A stretch of 64,000 bases of DNA from an uncultured Actinomycetes bacterium (GTDB lineage Bacteria; Actinomycetota; Acidimicrobiia; Acidimicrobiales; Ilumatobacteraceae), in contig CALBSD010000057.1 of assembly GCA_937927625.1 (NCBI GenBank), forward strand, positions 3,769 to 67,768, written 5' to 3'. Below are positions 44,220-53,295 of the stretch, in pieces. Both the position numbers and the translations under genes were made by a program. The notes under the pieces were generated by a model that saw only the letters and a list, made by a program, of their open reading frames with translations, was not told the DNA's origin and searched no databases. Each line of letters opens with the position of its first letter. The first letter of the stretch is position 1.

Positions 44220-44887
44220 AAACAAAAATAATTAAAATCGTCACCATCGCAATTGCTATGGCGACATCAGTAGGTGCGGTTGGTGTACTTACGATTGGTG
44301 CAACAAACGCACTCTTTGGAGCAACACAGACTTCAGCTACGAATACATTCGCCGCGGGAACTGTTGTTGTTGCTGCAGGAACACCAAGCAGTGTGACATG
44401 TGCAATTACTGGAATGGTTCCTGGTGACTCTTCTACAGGTTTTGGCTCAGGTTCTGAATCGCTCGTCTCTTGTAGTTACAAAGTGAAGTACACAGGAACA
44501 TCTGGTGCTTGGCTTGGTGTTGATGTTGCTGTTGCTGGTGGAACTCCAAACTTGTACACCGGTACAGCAACTGGCTTGCAGTTCAAGGTCAGCGTTAATG
44601 GATTAACTGCAATGGTAAACGGCACCACGTACAAGACCGCTGCGGGTGTAGATACCCCCATCGTCTCAGGAACACCGGTTACAAATTTGCTCATCAACAC
44701 TGTGCAGGCCGCACAAAACGATGAATTCTCAATTGATGTGAAGTATGCATTGCCGCTCACAGCCGCCAATGCATTGCAGGGTGGAACTTCATCGCTGGCT
44801 CTCACATTTCATGCAATTCAGAGCGCCAATAATCCCATTGGAACATGTGTAGCAACCAAGCAGTGCTCCACAATTACCTGGAGCTAA
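44216..44887 (+). CDS. TasA/camelysin-like SipW substrate
   Basis: 223 residues from ATG 44216, which overlaps the signal peptidase stop. A hydrophobic N-terminus (about 5-27) is followed by 'NALFGATQTSATNTFAAGTV', the layout typical of SipW-dependent precursors where cleavage precedes an aromatic/Phe residue and 'N-F-x-A-G-T' starts the first strand. The rest is a beta-rich domain with two Cys pairs (one pair near 'VTCAITG' and 'SCSYKV', one near the C-terminus). By family analogy it could form surface fibres or be a small surface protein; its polymerisation is not predictable here. Confidence 0.75.
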   Translation: MKTKIIKIVTIAIAMATSVGAVGVLTIGATNALFGATQTSATNTFAAGTVVVAAGTPSSVTCAITGMVPGDSSTGFGSGSESLVSCSYKVKYTGTSGAWLGVDVAVAGGTPNLYTGTATGLQFKVSVNGLTAMVNGTTYKTAAGVDTPIVSGTPVTNLLINTVQAAQNDEFSIDVKYALPLTAANALQGGTSSLALTFHAIQSANNPIGTCVATKQCSTITWS

Positions 44888-44896
44888 TGATCTCTC

Positions 44897-46009
44897 ATGA
44901 ATAAAGGTCGAAGTTCAGTGTTCAGGGTCAGTGTCTTGATGACATTGATTGTGGCGCTGAACTTCGTCTTTGTTGAGACCTCAGATGCTCTCTGGTTCGG
45001 TACACGAAGCAGTGCTATCAATACATTCTCCGGTGCCACTTTCTCTCCGATAGTGGCACCGAGTGTTTCTTCCACTGTCGGTGACGGAAGCATCTCATTG
45101 TCGTGGCCGAGTGTGACATTGTCGGGGGGTCAACTCGTGAGTTACTCCGTGATGAGGACACCATCAACAGGACCTGCTGTCGAAGTGTGTACTGGTTCTA
45201 ATGCGCCGGTACACAACGGAGGAGTGAGTTCGTGCAGCGATACAACGGCCACTTTTGGTACCACGTATACCTATACCGAGCAACCGCTGACGAGGTCGGG
45301 GGTAACACCAACGTGGTCACTTCCTGCCAGTGCCGCAAGCACTGCAATAGCGCGCAAAGGCTGGGTTTTTGACAGTGCAGGCACTCCCACAATCTCAACC
45401 AACAACACGGCTCAATTAGTCGCCTATCCGGCTGGCACGGTGCAGGATGATGCTCTCGTTCTCGTCAGCGTGAGCGACAGAAATGCTGCTCCAACTCTTC
45501 CAACGGGTTGGACACAACTTGCATCTTCAGGAATGACATCTCCATCCGCAATGTATTTTTTTGTCGCTTGGCGACGTGCTGACGCGGGTTCTTCTGTTTC
45601 GTTTCGATCAGGCACAAATTCGCAAGGAGCCCTGTCTGTGGTTTATCGATACAAACGGCTGTCTGGGAATACTGCAGCTCCAGTTGTCGCACATGTCGCG
45701 GTACAAAGTTCTAACTCGACGTCGTCTTCTACGTTCACCCCGCCTTCGAACGTGACGACAAATCTCGATGGTGCCAACGCTTTGTCGCTAGTTGCAATCA
45801 GCTCCGACGCCAACCTCTCATTGCAAACCAGTCAAAGTTATGTTTTTCGAAATACTTCTTCTGCGTCCGCTGCCAACACAGCTCTGGGTCTTTCAATTGG
45901 CTTGGCAGATAAATTTGTGCAGTCCTCTGGGTCGGCTGGTGTTGTGCCAACGTGGACTCAATCAGGTGCCGCAACACAGTGGATGTCGGTAGCAATCGCA
46001 TTTGCCTGA
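44897..46009 (+). CDS. Secreted FN3 protein with SipW-type N-terminus
   Basis: 370 residues, starting 9 bp after the TasA-like gene. After a signal helix (about 8-28) comes 'DALWFGTRSSAINTFSGATF', matching the layout of its neighbour's SipW cleavage region. One FN3 domain follows (about 55-145, 'ISLSWPSVTLSGGQLVSYSVMR'), then a jelly-roll-like domain ('LVLVSVSDRNAAPTLPTGWTQLASSG', about 185-365). Probable third member of the SipW operon, exported and processed by the same peptidase. Confidence 0.7.
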   Translation: MNKGRSSVFRVSVLMTLIVALNFVFVETSDALWFGTRSSAINTFSGATFSPIVAPSVSSTVGDGSISLSWPSVTLSGGQLVSYSVMRTPSTGPAVEVCTGSNAPVHNGGVSSCSDTTATFGTTYTYTEQPLTRSGVTPTWSLPASAASTAIARKGWVFDSAGTPTISTNNTAQLVAYPAGTVQDDALVLVSVSDRNAAPTLPTGWTQLASSGMTSPSAMYFFVAWRRADAGSSVSFRSGTNSQGALSVVYRYKRLSGNTAAPVVAHVAVQSSNSTSSSTFTPPSNVTTNLDGANALSLVAISSDANLSLQTSQSYVFRNTSSASAANTALGLSIGLADKFVQSSGSAGVVPTWTQSGAATQWMSVAIAFA

Positions 46010-46061
46010 CATCAAAACTCTAAAAACCGTTTTGAAGGCGAAACGCACCTCAGAAGATCGG

Positions 46062-46673
46062 CTATTCCGTTGTCAGATAGGCGTAAGCCATGTCCGCGCA
46101 CAACTCGATCACGCTCGAAAGACTTGTTTTGCGGCCAATGAACTCACTTGGTTCGTACAGTGCAAGGTGGACCCACGTTGCATGACCCATTCGAGAAATA
46201 TTCTCACTTGCGCGGCGAAGATCTTTTTTCTTGATTTCTTTACGATATTTCTGCAGAACTTCCATCGTCTTTTCAACCATAAATTTTCTCTGATTGACGA
46301 GCTCCACTTGATCAACGGTTGGATTCCTAATGAGGAAGGAGACCGCTATGTGTTCTCGACGTGCGATTTCTAGGGTTGGCTTCAGAGAGTGATAGAGCGC
46401 ACTTCTTAGGTCTGTTTGTTGGAGAGCTTTTTCGTACGCTTCAAGAATTGCCGTCTGGTAGACCGCCTCGCGGTAGCGGTTTCTCAGCGCTTCAAAAAGC
46501 CCTTCGACACTCCCGAAACGGGCATAAAAGGATCCCACCGATGTCCCAGAGAGTTTTACAACGTTCTCTAGCGTGACGCTGCGTGCATCTCCGTTCCTCA
46601 AGAGCTCTTCGGCCGCATCGAGCATCTTCTGCTCTGTGGCGATGCTTCGCGCTTGCTGTGGAGGGGTGGCCAT
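46062..46673 (-). CDS. TetR-family repressor (module 1)
   Basis: 203 residues. The N-terminal helix-turn-helix is 'SVTLENVVKLSGTSVGSFYARFGSVEGLFEAL' (about 37-68); the C-terminal helical part has no recognisable ligand signature. It is divergent from the secreted LRR protein gene, with two palindromes in the 112-bp gap. It is clearly a paralogue of the TetR at 50900-51511 (same length; nearly identical ends), differing in the recognition helix (TSVGS here, AKVSS there). Upstream of its stop, 46023-46045 retains a remnant of the intergenic repeat seen after 50.7 kb. Confidence 0.85.
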   Translation of the reverse strand: MATPPQQARSIATEQKMLDAAEELLRNGDARSVTLENVVKLSGTSVGSFYARFGSVEGLFEALRNRYREAVYQTAILEAYEKALQQTDLRSALYHSLKPTLEIARREHIAVSFLIRNPTVDQVELVNQRKFMVEKTMEVLQKYRKEIKKKDLRRASENISRMGHATWVHLALYEPSEFIGRKTSLSSVIELCADMAYAYLTTE

Positions 46674-46728
46674 AAGAAGCCCAATTCTAGAGGAAGTACC
46701 TGAATCGTTTGAGCTGTGGAAAAAAATA

Positions 46729-46764
46729 AGAGATTTTTCTCTACAAAACTAGATAAAAATCTCT
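46729..46764. promoter_or_regulatory. Tandem TetR operators, module 1
   Basis: AGAGA-TTTT-TCTCT (46729-46742) and AGAT-AAAA-ATCT (46751-46762) are two palindromes with 4-nt centres, 21 bp apart centre to centre. They also form an outer 10-bp inverted repeat, AGAGATTTTT...AAAAATCTCT. They end 21 bp before the LRR gene ATG and sit between it and its divergent tetR, the classic place for an autoregulated TetR operator. Confidence 0.7.
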
Positions 46765-46785
46765 AATTCTGTTTAGAGTGGGCGC

Positions 46786-49700
46786 ATGAATTTTCGGAGC
46801 CGTCGTGTCCCTACAGTCCTTCTCGCAAGTGCCGTCTTGTTTGCGGCTTCCTTTGTTTCGAGCCCCGCACAAGCCGCGGTTGAAGTCAATATTGCTTGCA
46901 GCGGGGGTGGAACTTTCAAAGTCGTAGACAACATGGTGATGTCATCCACCACCACTTGCGCTGGGGCAGTTGTCATCCCTGCGAATGTGACCGAGTTTTA
47001 TGGCGGGTCTTTTCAAAGAAGCCAAGTCACCAGCGTCACCTTCGAGACAGGTAGCAAGCTAAAGAAAATGCAGGGTGGTGTCTTTTCTGACACGCCTCTC
47101 GCCTCAATTGTCTTGCCCAATGGCATGGAGACCATGGACTATGAAGTCTTTAGAAATTCACAGCTAAAGCACATCTCGATCCCAGGGACAATGAAGTCAA
47201 TGTTAGGTGTGGACTTCAGCAACACCCCTCTCGAGACCGTGGTGTTTGAGTCTCGAACCGCCCCCAGTTTGTTTCTAGGTGGAGACATGTTCGATGAAAC
47301 TCCAAACCTGAAATCAATAACATTTAAGGGTCCAAAACAATTGCAATTGACGACATTTGATAGTGCAGATAGTGAGTATTTCAATTGGCTGGGCTGGTCC
47401 ACAACCGAGGGTGGTCCCGTCGTTTCGTTCCCGCTTGCTCACACAAATCCAGGCGACTTAACTCTGTATCCAAAACGGACACCGCGTAACAACATCAGAA
47501 ACGTGCCTTGTTCTTTGGGCGGGACTTTTAAGGTTAAGGATGGAATAGCTAGTTCAAATCCAGGTTGCGTAGGAGAAATCGTGATTCCTGCCGATGTGAC
47601 TGAGATTGGTGAGCAGGGTTTCAGGTACCGACAAATCACAAAAGTCACTTTTGCGCCAAATAGTGCACTAACTCGTATTCATCAATTTGCATTTGCTGAA
47701 TTGAAACTTTCAACAATCTCAATCCCAGGAACAGTCGAAGTTATAGAAGGAAGAGCTTTTTTAGAAACTGAGCTCGAAACGGTGTACTTCGAATCCAGAG
47801 TCGCTGCAAACCTTTCAGCGACTGACGCTTTCATTGGCAGTTCCAAACTACGGACCGTACATTTTGTGGGCCCTGTCGTAATCGGCGATCTGGGTCAGAG
47901 TGGTAAGAGTGAAATCGCCGCCGCAGATTTCAACTGGATGGGATGGTCGCTTACTGAGGGTGGACCGGTTATCACTTTCCCTCGGACCATCGCAGCATCC
48001 GGCAGCGTAGCCCTGTACCCCAAATGGACCGCCAAGGACGTCACGTACGTTGCGTGCTCTTTGGGCGGGAGATTCCGAATCTTGGAGAACGTAGTTACTT
48101 CATCGACGGATGATTGTGCCGGGCGAATCACTATTCCTGCCAATGTGAAAGAGATTGGTTGGACGGCATTTTCAAGAAGAAAAATCTCGAATGTCACCTT
48201 CCAGGCAAACAGTCAGCTAACTAAAATCTCTGAGTATGCTTTCGAATTCTCGGGCATCTCCTCAATTGTTCTTCCAAATGGTCTGAAGACCATCAAACAT
48301 GGGGCATTTACTGAAGCCAAATTTTCATCAATTTCCATTCCTGGAACTGTCGAGGAGATTTCGGGAACCCCGTTCGATGGCAGTGAACTCGAGACGGTGA
48401 TTTTTGAACCTCGAGTTGCTCAAACTCTGTCGATCTACGGTGCTTTTGGTAACAGTGCTGGTTATGGTTCCAAACTGCGATCTGTCACTTTTTCGGGCCC
48501 TCTTGAATTAAACGATCTGGGTGAAGTCCAAAAAGTTGATTTCAACTGGGTTGGATGGTCTCTTAGTGAGGGTGGGTCGATCACTACTTTCCCTCGGACC
48601 ATCGCAGCATCCAGCAGTGTCACCCTGTACCCCAAATGGACCGCCAAGGTCATCACAGTTACCGCATGCTCTTTGGGAGGATCCTTCAGATCTGTGGATT
48701 ATGTACTGACATCATCGACGGATGACTGTGCCGGATCAATCATGGTTCCTGCCAATGTGACCCGGATCGCTTCCTGGGCTTTTGCAGGGAGAAAAAGCAT
48801 CACGAGTGTCGCCTTCGAGGCAAACAGTCAACTGACTAACATCTCTGACTACGCTTTCGAATTCTCGAGCCTCTCCTCAATAGTTTTTCCAAACGGCCTG
48901 AGGGAAATCCATGGTGGTTCTTTTACATATACACCTTTGAGGTCTGTTTCGATCCCAGGAACAGTTGAGTTTCTTGACGGTGGCGGCTTTTATGGAACAA
49001 AAATCGAGACGGTGATTTTTGAACCGCGAATTGCTTCTAACCTGAACATCGGGTACGGCGGCGAGGCCTTCCTATACAACCAGTCTCTTCGTTCGGTCAC
49101 CTTTAACGGGCCACTGACCTTAGACAACTCACCGTTTTACGCTCCAAAACATGCATATAACTGGGTGGGCTGGTCGACTACTGAGGGTGGTCCAATCGCT
49201 ACGTTCCCTTTGACCGTGACAGCGTCTAACAGCGTCACGCTGTACCCCAAGTACACACCGAAAACATCTGTTGTCACGTACGACTCGACAGGTGGATCCG
49301 CAGTAGCTCCAGGTAGTGCTGTGGGTGCGGTGATCACATTTCCTGCTTCGCCAACACGTACGGGTTATACCTTCGATGCGTGGTTCGATTCTCCGGATGA
49401 CTGGAGCCGAGGCCCAGTTACTTATTGGGAAAGTGACGATGGTGCGACCCTGTACGCAAAATGGGATCCAAAGACTTATTCCGTCAACTTGAATTCAAAG
49501 GGCGGATCGAATGTTGCAGCTGTTTCATTTGTGACAGACGATGCAATTTCGACCGAACCAACGGCACCTTCTCGCGATGGGTACAGATTTAAGGGATGGT
49601 CTGCTACTGAAAATGGAACTGTGCTGTCGTTTCCGTACTTTCCGGGCGTGATGGAGAACATCACTCTTTACGCACAGTGGGAGAAACTTGCGGTTGTAAT

Positions 49701-50712
49701 CGAAACCGGTCCAACACCGAACTCACAAGTGGTCAGGATTCCTGCTGGCTTCACTGAGGCAGTCATGCCTGCAACGGCGAACGTACCAAGTATCAAGTTG
49801 GGCCTCGCAGGTACTGGTGGCACCGCTGTTGCAACAATTGTTCCGACAGTTAGTCCCACCGCTCCTGCGCTCACTCCGTTTGATGCCAGCTCAGTAAAGA
49901 TTGTTGACATCAATATCACTGGTATCACTGGTATCACTGGAAGCGTCACTATTTGTATTGATGGAGCTGCCACGGATGCTCTCTTCCACTTCACCGGTGG
50001 AAAATGGGAAGAACTTCCACAACGCAGTTATGCCAATGGCCAAGTGTGTGGTGTGACATCAAGCTTCTCGCCGTTTGCTGCTGCTCCTCGAAAGAAAGCT
50101 GCTGCACCGACAAATCTTTCGGTAACACGCGGAGACAAGTCATTGTCAATTTCATTTACACCAGGCGCAACATTTGGTGCGGATATCACGCGATACGAAT
50201 TTTCAGTTGATAATGGAAAGACGTGGTCAAGAGTTTCAGGAGGCGATGTGAAGAGCCCCGTGACAGTTGGTGGTTTGACAAACGGAATGAACTATTCGGT
50301 GCAGTTGCGTGCAGTGAACGCTGCCGGATCAGGTGCTGATTCTGTCGCAGTCACTGGTAAGCCAAAAGAGCCGTTGTTGGCTGATTCATCTGGTATCGAT
50401 GTTCCCATCGTGAAAGATCCAGCCGTCACGTTTGCATTGAATTCAGACATCGCGGTCAGGGGCAACAAAGTTGCTGTCGCACTCGTTGCTCCGACAAGTG
50501 CGAAGAGCAAGGTCTCTTATTACATGTTCACCCTGCAGCCCAAAACCAAGGGCGCTGCGACTGTCAAGCAGACGTATAAAGCGAAGGCCAAAGGAACGAC
50601 CACCGCGATTCTGACTGGAAAACCAAAAGTCACATACACCGTGTCGGTGACTGCGATCTATGCAAACGGTTCCAGGAAATCATGGACAGGTCCATCACTC
50701 GCCACAGAGTGA
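46786..50712 (+). CDS. Secreted BspA-like LRR / InlB-repeat / FN3 surface protein
   Basis: 1,308 residues with a signal peptide ending near 'AQA' (about 31). Four BspA-type leucine-rich cassettes of 180-205 residues begin at DNA 46885, 47503, 48045 and 48659; each opens 'ACSLGG-F', contains 'I-IPANV-EI', 'SSIVLPNGLK', 'SIPGTVE' strands and ends 'WVGWS-TEGG...LYPK'. Two InlB/Flg_new-like repeats follow (49263-49690), then a beta domain ending 'VCGVTSSFSPF' (49690-50090), one FN3 (50095-50370) and a conserved C-terminal domain (50370-50712). No wall-sorting signal is present. Probably an adhesin controlled by the divergent TetR. Confidence 0.88.
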   Translation: MNFRSRRVPTVLLASAVLFAASFVSSPAQAAVEVNIACSGGGTFKVVDNMVMSSTTTCAGAVVIPANVTEFYGGSFQRSQVTSVTFETGSKLKKMQGGVFSDTPLASIVLPNGMETMDYEVFRNSQLKHISIPGTMKSMLGVDFSNTPLETVVFESRTAPSLFLGGDMFDETPNLKSITFKGPKQLQLTTFDSADSEYFNWLGWSTTEGGPVVSFPLAHTNPGDLTLYPKRTPRNNIRNVPCSLGGTFKVKDGIASSNPGCVGEIVIPADVTEIGEQGFRYRQITKVTFAPNSALTRIHQFAFAELKLSTISIPGTVEVIEGRAFLETELETVYFESRVAANLSATDAFIGSSKLRTVHFVGPVVIGDLGQSGKSEIAAADFNWMGWSLTEGGPVITFPRTIAASGSVALYPKWTAKDVTYVACSLGGRFRILENVVTSSTDDCAGRITIPANVKEIGWTAFSRRKISNVTFQANSQLTKISEYAFEFSGISSIVLPNGLKTIKHGAFTEAKFSSISIPGTVEEISGTPFDGSELETVIFEPRVAQTLSIYGAFGNSAGYGSKLRSVTFSGPLELNDLGEVQKVDFNWVGWSLSEGGSITTFPRTIAASSSVTLYPKWTAKVITVTACSLGGSFRSVDYVLTSSTDDCAGSIMVPANVTRIASWAFAGRKSITSVAFEANSQLTNISDYAFEFSSLSSIVFPNGLREIHGGSFTYTPLRSVSIPGTVEFLDGGGFYGTKIETVIFEPRIASNLNIGYGGEAFLYNQSLRSVTFNGPLTLDNSPFYAPKHAYNWVGWSTTEGGPIATFPLTVTASNSVTLYPKYTPKTSVVTYDSTGGSAVAPGSAVGAVITFPASPTRTGYTFDAWFDSPDDWSRGPVTYWESDDGATLYAKWDPKTYSVNLNSKGGSNVAAVSFVTDDAISTEPTAPSRDGYRFKGWSATENGTVLSFPYFPGVMENITLYAQWEKLAVVIETGPTPNSQVVRIPAGFTEAVMPATANVPSIKLGLAGTGGTAVATIVPTVSPTAPALTPFDASSVKIVDINITGITGITGSVTICIDGAATDALFHFTGGKWEELPQRSYANGQVCGVTSSFSPFAAAPRKKAAAPTNLSVTRGDKSLSISFTPGATFGADITRYEFSVDNGKTWSRVSGGDVKSPVTVGGLTNGMNYSVQLRAVNAAGSGADSVAVTGKPKEPLLADSSGIDVPIVKDPAVTFALNSDIAVRGNKVAVALVAPTSAKSKVSYYMFTLQPKTKGAATVKQTYKAKAKGTTTAILTGKPKVTYTVSVTAIYANGSRKSWTGPSLATE

Positions 50713-50715
50713 TTT

Positions 50716-50879
50716 CGGGTCTGAGTTCGCTCCACTTTTCTTAGGGGAGAGGGCGCGGTGTGTGGCGACTAAGTTCGCACCACACCGCGCCCTCTCTTTT
50801 CTTTATGCGGTTGTCTCAGTATCTGAACCCAATATTGATGGGACAGTGGTTGGTGCTTCAGAAAACGTTTGGAACGCGA
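50716..50879. repeat. Structured intergenic repeat, copy A (diverged)
   Basis: The gap after the LRR gene carries a diverged copy of the repeat also at 53296, 59943, 62811 and 63873. Shared parts are the 'GTTCGCACCAC' hairpin region, 'CCCAATATTGATGGG' and the closing 'AACGTTTGGAACGCGAAA'. The first part has turned into a strong terminator hairpin. Confidence 0.75.
50747..50804 (+). terminator. Strong Rho-independent terminator
   Basis: A 16-bp perfect GC-rich stem, GAGAGGGCGCGGTGTG (50747-50762) pairing with 50781-50796, has an 18-nt loop that can itself pair partly, and is followed by TTTTCTTT. It ends transcription of the LRR gene and could also work, more weakly, for the convergent TetR gene. 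Confidence 0.85.
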
Positions 50880-50899
50880 AACGTATTTCTAGGGAATGG

Positions 50900-51511
50900 C
50901 TATTCAGTTATCAGATAGGCATAAGCCATGTGCGTGGTTAATTCGATCACGCTTGAAAGACTTGTTTTGCGGCCCACGAACTCGCTCGGTTCCATTAATG
51001 CAAGGTGTACCCAAGCTTCATGAGCCAGTCGTGAGACGTTCTCACTTGCACGACGAAGGTCCTTATGAACGATTTCTTCACGATGCTGCTGGAAAACTTT
51101 ATGCGTCTGTTCAACCATAAATTTTCTCTGTTGTATTAACAGATCTTGATTGGAACTTGGGCTTTTGATGAAATAAGAGATCGCTTGGTGTTCACTGCGA
51201 GCCAGTTCAAGTGTTGGCTTGAGAAAGTGAAAGAGGGCGCTTCTCAAGTCTTTTTGTTGAAGGGCGTTCTCGAACCCTTGGAGAATTGTTGTCTGGTAGA
51301 CCGCATCTCGGTAGCGGTTTCGTAACGCCTCAAAGAGGCCTTCAACATTTCCGAATCGTGCATAAAAGGAACTGACCTTGGCGCCCGACAATTTGGTGAC
51401 GTTCTCGACCGTGACCTGCCGAGAGTCCCCACCCCTAAGCAGCTCCTCAGCGGCATCGAGCATTTTCTGCTCGGTAGCGATACTGCGCGCTTGCTTCGGT
51501 GCTGTAGCCAT
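50900..51511 (-). CDS. TetR-family repressor (module 2)
   Basis: 203 residues, a paralogue of the TetR at 46062-46673. The helix-turn-helix is 'QVTVENVTKLSGAKVSSFYARFGNVEGLFEAL' (about 37-68). The C-terminal end 'GRKTSLSSVIELTTHMAYAYLITE' is nearly the same as in the paralogue. Divergent from the secreted FN3 protein gene at 51634, with two TGTAAT-N4-ATTACA sites between them. Expected to repress that gene and itself. Confidence 0.87.
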   Translation of the reverse strand: MATAPKQARSIATEQKMLDAAEELLRGGDSRQVTVENVTKLSGAKVSSFYARFGNVEGLFEALRNRYRDAVYQTTILQGFENALQQKDLRSALFHFLKPTLELARSEHQAISYFIKSPSSNQDLLIQQRKFMVEQTHKVFQQHREEIVHKDLRRASENVSRLAHEAWVHLALMEPSEFVGRKTSLSSVIELTTHMAYAYLITE

Positions 51512-51574
51512 ACAGCCTTAAACCCTAGTGGAATAAGGGTCTGAGCCCCACGAGGCAGCAGGATTCTCTCAAAT

Positions 51575-51614
51575 TGTAATTTTTATTACAGAAATAATTG
51601 TAATAAATATTACA
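51575..51614. promoter_or_regulatory. Tandem TetR operators, module 2
   Basis: Two perfect 16-bp palindromes, TGTAAT-TTTT-ATTACA (51575-51590) and TGTAAT-AAAT-ATTACA (51599-51614), 24 bp apart centre to centre. The second ends 19 bp before the ATG of the downstream surface gene. Position, symmetry and duplication make these the probable binding sites of the divergent TetR. Confidence 0.8.
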
Positions 51615-51633
51615 GATTTGTTAGTTTGTCCCG

Positions 51634-53280
51634 ATGAAGTTTCTTTCTCATCGTGTCCAACGTTTCGTTCTCGCAATTGCCGTGTTGATGGCGGCTTCCT
51701 CAGTTTCGAGCCCAGCACAAGGTGCGGCAACTAAACCGATTCGCTATCGACAAAGAGCAACTGATTTCTTTCTAGTGTCCGCTGGTGAAACGTATCCAGA
51801 AGGTGGAGCGATCACATCAGCTCCAGATCCCCAGGTACTTGAGTTTGAAGCGCCTCTATGCACCACGTTCCGTGGATGGAGACAAGAGCTATATGGAGAG
51901 AATGACGCAATTTCTTACGGGCCAATTATCTCGTTTCCATATTCGCCCACAACAGACGGCGTTACTTTGTTGCCAGAGTGGACACCCGGCAATTGTCCGA
52001 CGACGCCAGGTGCAACACCGAACTCGCTAGTAGCGACCATTCCCCTGACGGGGGGAATTATTGCGGCAACGGCAAGTCTGCCGAGCTTTAAATTTGGTTT
52101 TGCTGCAACTTCAGGTCAAGCAGAGGTAACTGTTGCGCCCACGGTTAATCCGGCTACTCCTATCAACACTCCATTTGCCGTCACTGCCTCGACAAAAATT
52201 GTTGACATAAATGTCACTGGTGTCACTGGAGACGTAACTGTGTGTGTCGATGGTGGTCCCACAGATCACATTTTCCATTTCTCTGGTGGTGAGTGGGTAA
52301 AGCTCGCACAACGTAGTTATGTCGATGGCCGAGTGTGTGGTGTGACGTCGAGCTTCTCGCCGTTTACAGCCGCCACTCCGATGTCGCCTCCTTCTGCACC
52401 GACAAATCTTTCGGCAACACGAGGCGATAAGTCACTTTCAGTTTCGTTCACTCCTGGTGCAAACAACGGCGCAGCGATATCAAATTATGAATATTCAATT
52501 GATAACGGTGCGACGTGGAGAGCAATGTCACCATCTGTTGTGTCGAGCCCAGTTGTAATCAGTGGTTTAACCAATGGAACTGATTATTCAGTAAAGCTGC
52601 GGGCAGTCAACATAAAGGGGTCCGGTGCTGGCTCCGAGGCTTCGACAGGACGACCTGCAAGTGCGCCTACCGCGCCGACGAGCCTGGTAGTTACGAGAGG
52701 TGATGCATCGTTGTCCATTTCATTTACCGCTGGAGCCAATAACGGCGACGAAATTATTAGATACGAATACTTGATGGATAACGCCAAGACATGGACCAAG
52801 GTCCCTGGGGGCGACGTGAAGAGTCCAATAACTATTAATGGGTTAAAGAACGGAACGACATATTCGGTGAGTTTGCGTGCGGTTAACTCGGTGGGGTCGG
52901 GTGCCGGTTCCAACGCCGTCACTGGCAAACCACAAGAACCTCTGTTGGCAGATTCATCAGGCAACGATGTTCCGATTGTGAAAGATCCAGCCCTAACGTT
53001 TGCCTTGAAATCTGACATTGCAGTCAGGGGCAACAAAGTTGCAGTTGCGCTCGTTGCTCCGACAAGCGCGAAGAGCAAGGTCTCGTATTACGTGTTCACT
53101 TTGACGCCGAAAACTAAGGGCGCTGCAACTGTTAAGCAGACGTACAAGGCGAAGGCAGCGGGGGCGACCACTGCGATTCTGACAGGAAAACCAAAGGTCA
53201 CATACTCCGTGTCCGTGACCGCAATCTATGCGAATGGATCCAAGAAATCCTGGGCCGGTCCAGTGGCAACTACGGAGTGA
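51634..53280 (+). CDS. Secreted FN3 surface protein (module 2, paralogue without LRRs)
   Basis: 548 residues. The signal peptide ('VLMAASSVSSPAQGA', ends about 31) and C-terminal half match the 1,308-residue protein of module 1, but the four LRR cassettes are absent. In their place is about 100 residues with a single InlB/Flg_new-like unit ('FRGWRQ...SFPYSPTTDGVTLLPEW'). Then come the same beta domain ('KIVDINVTGVTGDVTVCVDGG...VCGVTSSFSPF'), two FN3 domains (52390-52660, 52665-52935) and the shared C-terminal domain (52940-53280), almost identical to module 1. A duplicated gene whose exposed part was exchanged or lost. Confidence 0.87.
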   Translation: MKFLSHRVQRFVLAIAVLMAASSVSSPAQGAATKPIRYRQRATDFFLVSAGETYPEGGAITSAPDPQVLEFEAPLCTTFRGWRQELYGENDAISYGPIISFPYSPTTDGVTLLPEWTPGNCPTTPGATPNSLVATIPLTGGIIAATASLPSFKFGFAATSGQAEVTVAPTVNPATPINTPFAVTASTKIVDINVTGVTGDVTVCVDGGPTDHIFHFSGGEWVKLAQRSYVDGRVCGVTSSFSPFTAATPMSPPSAPTNLSATRGDKSLSVSFTPGANNGAAISNYEYSIDNGATWRAMSPSVVSSPVVISGLTNGTDYSVKLRAVNIKGSGAGSEASTGRPASAPTAPTSLVVTRGDASLSISFTAGANNGDEIIRYEYLMDNAKTWTKVPGGDVKSPITINGLKNGTTYSVSLRAVNSVGSGAGSNAVTGKPQEPLLADSSGNDVPIVKDPALTFALKSDIAVRGNKVAVALVAPTSAKSKVSYYVFTLTPKTKGAATVKQTYKAKAAGATTAILTGKPKVTYSVSVTAIYANGSKKSWAGPVATTE

Positions 53281-53295
53281 TTTCGGGTTTGAGTT

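Noticed and set aside
46786..49262. LRR cassettes as eukaryotic-type or NLR-like immune protein
   Set aside because: There is a signal peptide and BspA-type LRRs with InlB-like repeats; no NTPase or effector domain is present.
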